From contig CP137880.1 of the NCBI GenBank assembly GCA_034406715.1, forward strand, positions 124,001 to 188,000: 64,000 bases of DNA. The letters are read 5' to 3'. This document shows positions 59,619 through 64,000 of the stretch, one piece after another. The notes beneath the pieces were generated by a model. It was not told the origin of the DNA and did not search any database. It saw nothing but the letters and a program-made list of their open reading frames with translations. The position numbers were made by a program, and so were the translations under genes. Origin of the DNA: Rhodotorula mucilaginosa. Its lineage: Eukaryota; Basidiomycota; Microbotryomycetes; Sporidiobolales; Sporidiobolaceae. Within the stretch, counting starts at the first letter, position 1. Each line of letters begins with the position of its first letter.

Positions 59619-62519
59619 TCAACCGCGCGCCGCACTCCAGACATCGAGGTCCGCCTGGTCGAACCCGACACACTTGAGGACGAGGAAGGGGATCTTCGGC
59701 TTGATCTTGCCGGAATCGAGCTCCTGCCAGAGCTGACTCGGCGTCACTTTGATCAAGCCGGAACCCCTCATAGGTGGCGTGTAGCCTTGCGGAATACATG
59801 GGAGGCGCCATCCCCATGCGCGAAGCTGCGGATAGTTCTTGCCCGGCGCTTTGAGCTTGAGGCGCGATTCGATCAGGCCTCGGAGATACGGGTCGATTCG
59901 CGACGAAGCACCGGGTCCGTACGGGAGCTGCCACGCCTCAGAGCGGGTTCCGTCGTAAGCCACGTCGTAGATTCCTCAATAATGCCACTGCGAGTTCCGG
60001 TACGAAACAAAGACGTGCGAACCGCGACGCGATTTCGACTCGCCCCTTTTCACCTCGCGAGTGGCCGAGAGCGCTGCATTGTACTTGACGAGCTTGGCTT
60101 CGTCCGAAAGCACGACAATTGGTTCGCCAAAAGCGTTGTCTCTTGGGAGGCAGACATTGCTGTCGGCTTGCAGCGTCAAGTGATCGCACGCCGAGTCGTA
60201 GATCGTTGGCCCTGAATGGTCGAATTTACCGGTCTTTGGGTTGTAGACCCGGTCGCCGCCATGGGTTCCCATATTGATTGCTCCTTGTTGTCCGCCACCA
60301 AGGTGCGGGCGAGCGAAGGAACGCGCGTTGGGAGTGACTGCCGCGTCGAGAGCGGAGGCGAGCTCGGGAAGCTGAGCCATCGGGAACATCGTCGCGATTC
60401 TGCGCCCAGTTGCCGTTGACTGGCTGATAACTGGACGAGCCTGCCCAGCATCAGGGGTGGCGGCTGCTGCAGCGGCGGCGGTCGCGGAGGCTGTTGCCAC
60501 GCTCCGAGCAGGACCCGCCTGGGCGACCGACGCCGCACTCCGCGAGGGGCCCGCCTGCGCGGGGTTGGCATCACTCCCTCGCTGCGCTGCGGGAGTAGTC
60601 GTAGCTGACGCAGCGGGAGGGATCGTGCGCGCTATCGCCGGCGTTGAAGTGGAAGCCGTCGGCGCCAGCTGCTTCGACGTCGAGCCCGAACTCGTTGCGG
60701 CCGGGATCGTCTCCGCAGCAGGCACAGCCGGGGCCCGGGCGGCCACGCCTGTCGAGAAGGAACCTGAGGCTACCGGAGGACTTGACTGACTGCTTTGGCG
60801 GGGAGGCTGGACTGTCGCCGCGGTTGTCGCTGCCGAGCGAGGAGGGGTGTCGGAAAATGGTCGAATCGACGATGACCGTGAGCGCAACCGGTCGAAGCCG
60901 CTACCCGCCTCCTGGACAACGGTCGAAGTCTGTGAGTCAATCTCGTCAATTGCTGGCGAGCGCATCTGAGAACACGGATCGGAAACATACCGTCACCGGG
61001 TCGATTCGAGGCTTCTTGCTCGTCGGGACATCCGGCGTCTTTTCCGCGTCTTCGGGCTGCTTCCGCTTGTCAATCTGACGGCCGGCTGTATCAGGCCGCT
61101 GCGTGTTGAAGGACGAGTAAGCTCATCTGTCAACTATGCTCTGTTCCGGACATCCCAAGCGAGTTGATAGCTCACCTTTGGGAGGGCAAGCTCGGTGAGC
61201 TCCGCTTCTTCGTCTTCGGACGAGCTTCCAGCGCTCGTCAGGTCGATCTGAGTGCGTGTACGGACGCGCGATCGATTTTTCGAGCGCGTGTTCGGAGCGG
61301 CGTACAGGTCATCGTCGTCCGTGTCTTCCTCCTCCTCCTCCGCGTCTTCTTCCTCCTCCTCCGCGCCTTCTTCCTCCTCCTCTTCCGACGACATGACTTC
61401 TTGGTAGTTAGGTCGAGGGACGCGTCCAGTTCGACGTCGAGTGACACGAGGGCCCGTGTCGCTGTCGGCGTCGCTCGCAACTGCAGGCGACGCCGAGGAA
61501 GCCGCGGCGCGTCCAGACGACTTGCGGCGGGGTTCGCCGCCTTGCAGCGAATGCGCCGCGAGAGATGCCTGTGAAAAGATATCGAATTGCTCGTCGTCGT
61601 GCAGGTCTTTCTTGGGCTCCGGCTGCGTCGATGGCGCGCTTGCTCGGCGACGGAATGGCTTAGGCGAGACGCCACCGTCGTCAAGCGCGGGTCCGTCTAC
61701 CATGGTCGTGTCGGGGCTGTAGTCGTTGAAAAGGAAAAGCGACGGTGCAGAGTCGGGCGCGAGTGTAGCAGACTGGCCGTTGGCATAGTGCGAGGCGGAG
61801 AAGGCCGATGCAAAATCGTTGTCGGAAGTCGACGGCGGCGTCGGCAACAGCGGCGTCACCTTCCTCTTGAGCGCAGCAGAGGCTTGCGGTGCGGAGGGTT
61901 TCGCGGTCGTAGGCGCAGTCGCAGTCGATGCAGGTGTCGGGGTCGCGAGTCCTGGGGTCGCAGCATTTCCGGCCGAATCCGCCGCACTGGTGAAGGCGGC
62001 GGTGCGATCCCTAAGACGTAGAGGAGGTCAGAGACCGCACACAACGTATCTTGGCGGAGCTGTCACGCACATCACGGCTCTGTGCAAGCGCGAGAGCAAT
62101 ATCTCCGCTGCTTCCGACCTCATGGGGTCCTGCGCAATCCCGTTCGTCTTGCGGAGCACGTCCATCACACGAGCGAATCCCAGACGACCAGGATCGACCG
62201 CCTCGCGTCTGCTTTTGTCGGTCGTCCCGAAGTGTCCGAGAAGGGCCTTGAGCACGACGGGCCAAGCGACGGACGTCGAAACGACGAGGGGGTCGAAGAC
62301 GGCCGTCGACGCGGTCACGACGTAGGCATCTCGTTGTGGATCGGCAGCGCGATAGCTTTCGAAAGCAGATTCGAGGTGATTGAAGGCGCCTTGAGTAATC
62401 TCGTGCTCTGCGACTGTAGTGCGATAAGGGTCAGCTCGACTCGGACTCCAGCTGCGAGAGAAGTGGGGAGAACATCTCGAGGAAGGCTGCTCACGCGTCC
62501 GGTCGTTCGGGGATCCCAT
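59619..62519 (-). CDS. Tandem paralogue B, with an in-frame TGA inside the conserved domain
   Basis: Same family and layout as the preceding gene. Exons: 62519..62495, 62413..62071, 62010..61176, 61098..60991 and 60929 onward. The N-terminal block shows WPVVLKALLGHFGTT, SRREAVDPG, VMDVLRK and AVMDR. A long linker holds poly-Glu/Asp (near 61320-61395) and basic patches (DKRKQPED, SKKPR). The C-terminal domain runs through GEPIVVLSDEAK to SQWHY, then meets a TGA at 59978-59976. Paralogue A has Arg at that position (WVYRGAYEL). Beyond the stop the same frame continues to 59619 with conserved sequence (IYDVAYDG, LRAWGWRLP, LVLKCVGFDQADLDVW). The product would be 754 residues up to the TGA. It may be a recent nonsense allele, a sequence error or read-through. 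Confidence 0.65.
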
Positions 62520-63253
62520 CCTGCGGGCAGCAGTCGCAGCACGCTATACGGCTGAAGGCACAGACACCAGCACCAGAGCCAGGCGAGACTAAGACGAAGA
62601 GGATCTCGATCTTCTCGATTCGCTCCGTCCGATCACGGGCTGGCGGACGACGATCCGTGCTGCGGCGGGACGTGCGCAAGCCAGGCTGTGCAGCTGGCGT
62701 ATGATAGCAACATACGCAAGTAAGCGTCATTCCAGCACTGGTCTCTGCGCCTTTTCCGGCTCGGCGATCTGGAAATTGACGACTTGGTTTCATCAACAGC
62801 AGCCGGACCTTGTCAGCATGTGCGCGAAGCGATGCATAGCCGGCGAGCGCCGGCTGGATACTCGCATCTCCAGTGCCGAGCACAACGGAGCCCATCCGAA
62901 GCACCCCGGACAGTACAGGCTGCGGCAGGAGACGGATGTCTCGGCGACATTGACGCTTTGACCGCTTCGCTTCGGCCATGTCCGCCTCGCACGCGTGCGT
63001 GGTCGACGGACCGATCATACTGCTTCTGCGCGGGCTCCTCTCCGTCGTGTCGCTCCTCGGCGCTCACCATGCTCCTTTGCTGTCCTCGTCCGGTCCCTGC
63101 GCGCTCTGGTGATTCCGCTGCTACTGGTGCTGCTTCCGCCCGGCCGCTGCTGCTCTTTCACGAATCCTAATCTATCACACTCGCTACAAAATCTCCTCGG
63201 CTGCGCCATCGACCCGACTTCTCCGCCCGCTGATTGCCGCTCAGGCCTAGGGG
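62520..63253. promoter_or_regulatory. Divergent intergenic region at the right end
   Basis: About 730 bp between paralogue B (minus) and the membrane-protein gene (plus). A 175-codon minus-strand open frame (62491-63018) overlaps the start of paralogue B in a different frame. Its product is Arg-rich and matches nothing I know. I treat the stretch as a shared promoter. Confidence 0.4.
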
Positions 63254-64000
63254 ATGTCCTCTGTCGTCGATTCCTCCGCAAGGGTGCGTCGCGCCGGTGG
63301 GCCTCGCGCGAGTCGGAACTGACTGCCTCACCTTTCAGACCCCTTCGGCGGCGGATCGGCGTTATGCACATGTCGGAGGCGCGCCGTATGCCGCTCGCGG
63401 TCCTCATCTCAGCCGACCGAAGAAGGCATTGATTGCGCTCGCAGCTCTAGCTGTGCTCCTCGTGAGTACTCGAAGACATCAACAGAAGCCGTTGGGCAGA
63501 CTCGCTGATCATTGGACCGTATTTACAGGTTGTCATTGTCCCTCCGTCGGTCACATTGACGCGCAAACATAATGAAGAAGGGACACTCGCTCAGGCAGCC
63601 GAGATCGGCTACACCACGGTCATCGCCGGCACAAGCACCTTCATTCAAACTCGCACGGCTTCCATCGTGACGCGTTCGGCCGTCTCGACAAACACAGATG
63701 GTCGGGTCTCGACCTTTGTCGAACGCGTAACTCTTCCGGTGGTCACCGTCTCGGCCACCGCGCTCGAGTCCGCCGTCCAGCCGCACTTCGAGACTGTTAC
63801 TGTCAATGGCGAAGTGATCATTGAGGCTACGTCGACGAGTTTCATTCCTGCTGCCGGAGCCGCGGTCGTTACTCGTACGGAATTAGCCGGTGAGGTCGTC
63901 CTCTTTTCACAGCGGAGATGCTCGTAACTGACTTGCAAAACGCTGTCAGCTCCTGAAGTTGTCGCGACCGTGGTGCAGACTTCCTATGCGGATGTCACCG
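63254..64000 (+). CDS. Partial Ser/Thr-rich single-pass membrane protein
   Basis: The 5' part of a gene that continues past the right edge. Exons: 63254..63283, 63339..63461, 63529..63889, and from 63950 onward. Introns have GTGCGT or GTGAGT/GTGAGG donors, CTGAC or CTGATC branch sites and CAG acceptors, and all phases agree. A short basic N-terminal region (SRPKK) precedes one hydrophobic helix (ALIALAALAVLLVVIV). What follows is rich in Thr, Val and Ser (IQTRTASIVTRSAVS, LPVVTVSATALESAV). This is the layout of a type II, probably heavily O-glycosylated cell-surface protein. I do not recognise a family. The missing 3' part may hold a domain. Confidence 0.6.

Noticed and set aside
62491-63018. 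175-codon minus-strand frame as an independent gene
   Set aside because: It overlaps the start of paralogue B in another frame, has no family resemblance, and shows no good splice context.

Overview
This window is nuclear DNA of a fungus, most likely a basidiomycete and probably a Pucciniomycotina (red-yeast type) species. Reading the genes by hand gives a GC-rich, gene-dense sequence. Nearly every gene is cut by several short introns, mostly 55-100 bp, with GTGCGT, GTGAGT or GTAAGT donors, CTGAC-type branch points and CGCAG or CACAG acceptors. I reconstructed coding frames by joining exons so that splice phases match; all exon coordinates are hand-made predictions. No rRNA, CRISPR array, retrovirus-like element, Polinton or recognisable DNA transposon was found.

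Layout, left to right. 1-7 kb: a partial gene, an acidic orphan protein, a trypsin-like serine protease with a probable mitochondrial leader, an orphan plus-strand gene and a METTL26/DUF938-type methyltransferase. 7-10 kb: LSM2 (U6 snRNP) and the YHM2-type mitochondrial citrate/oxoglutarate carrier. 10-20 kb: a 15-exon secreted cysteine-rich protein, cytosolic tryptophanyl-tRNA synthetase, and a fused allantoicase-ureidoglycolate lyase. 20-35 kb: a mitochondrial RNase III-fold ribosomal protein, a Pcl-type cyclin with a very long tail and a 2.4-kb upstream region, an RBR (RING-IBR-RING) E3 ligase, TIM22 and an SRPK kinase. 36-46 kb: a cytochrome b561-like membrane protein with a long cytoplasmic tail, UTP18, Rab7/YPT7, PNO1/DIM2, and a TauD-type 2-oxoglutarate dioxygenase. 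46-57 kb: a Zn2Cys6 transcription factor divergent from the dioxygenase, IRE1, and a short-chain dehydrogenase. 57-64 kb: two tandem, same-strand paralogues of a poorly known family (one has an in-frame TGA inside its conserved domain) and the 5' part of a Ser/Thr-rich single-pass membrane protein running off the right edge.

Most genes are housekeeping genes of mitochondria, ribosome assembly, splicing, translation and the secretory pathway. The accessory interest lies in the tandem paralogue pair, the cysteine-rich secreted protein, the purine-degradation fusion, the dioxygenase/transcription-factor pair, and some intron features: a GC-AG intron, an intron with a long AG-free zone, a first coding exon that is only the ATG, and complementary hexamers at intron ends.
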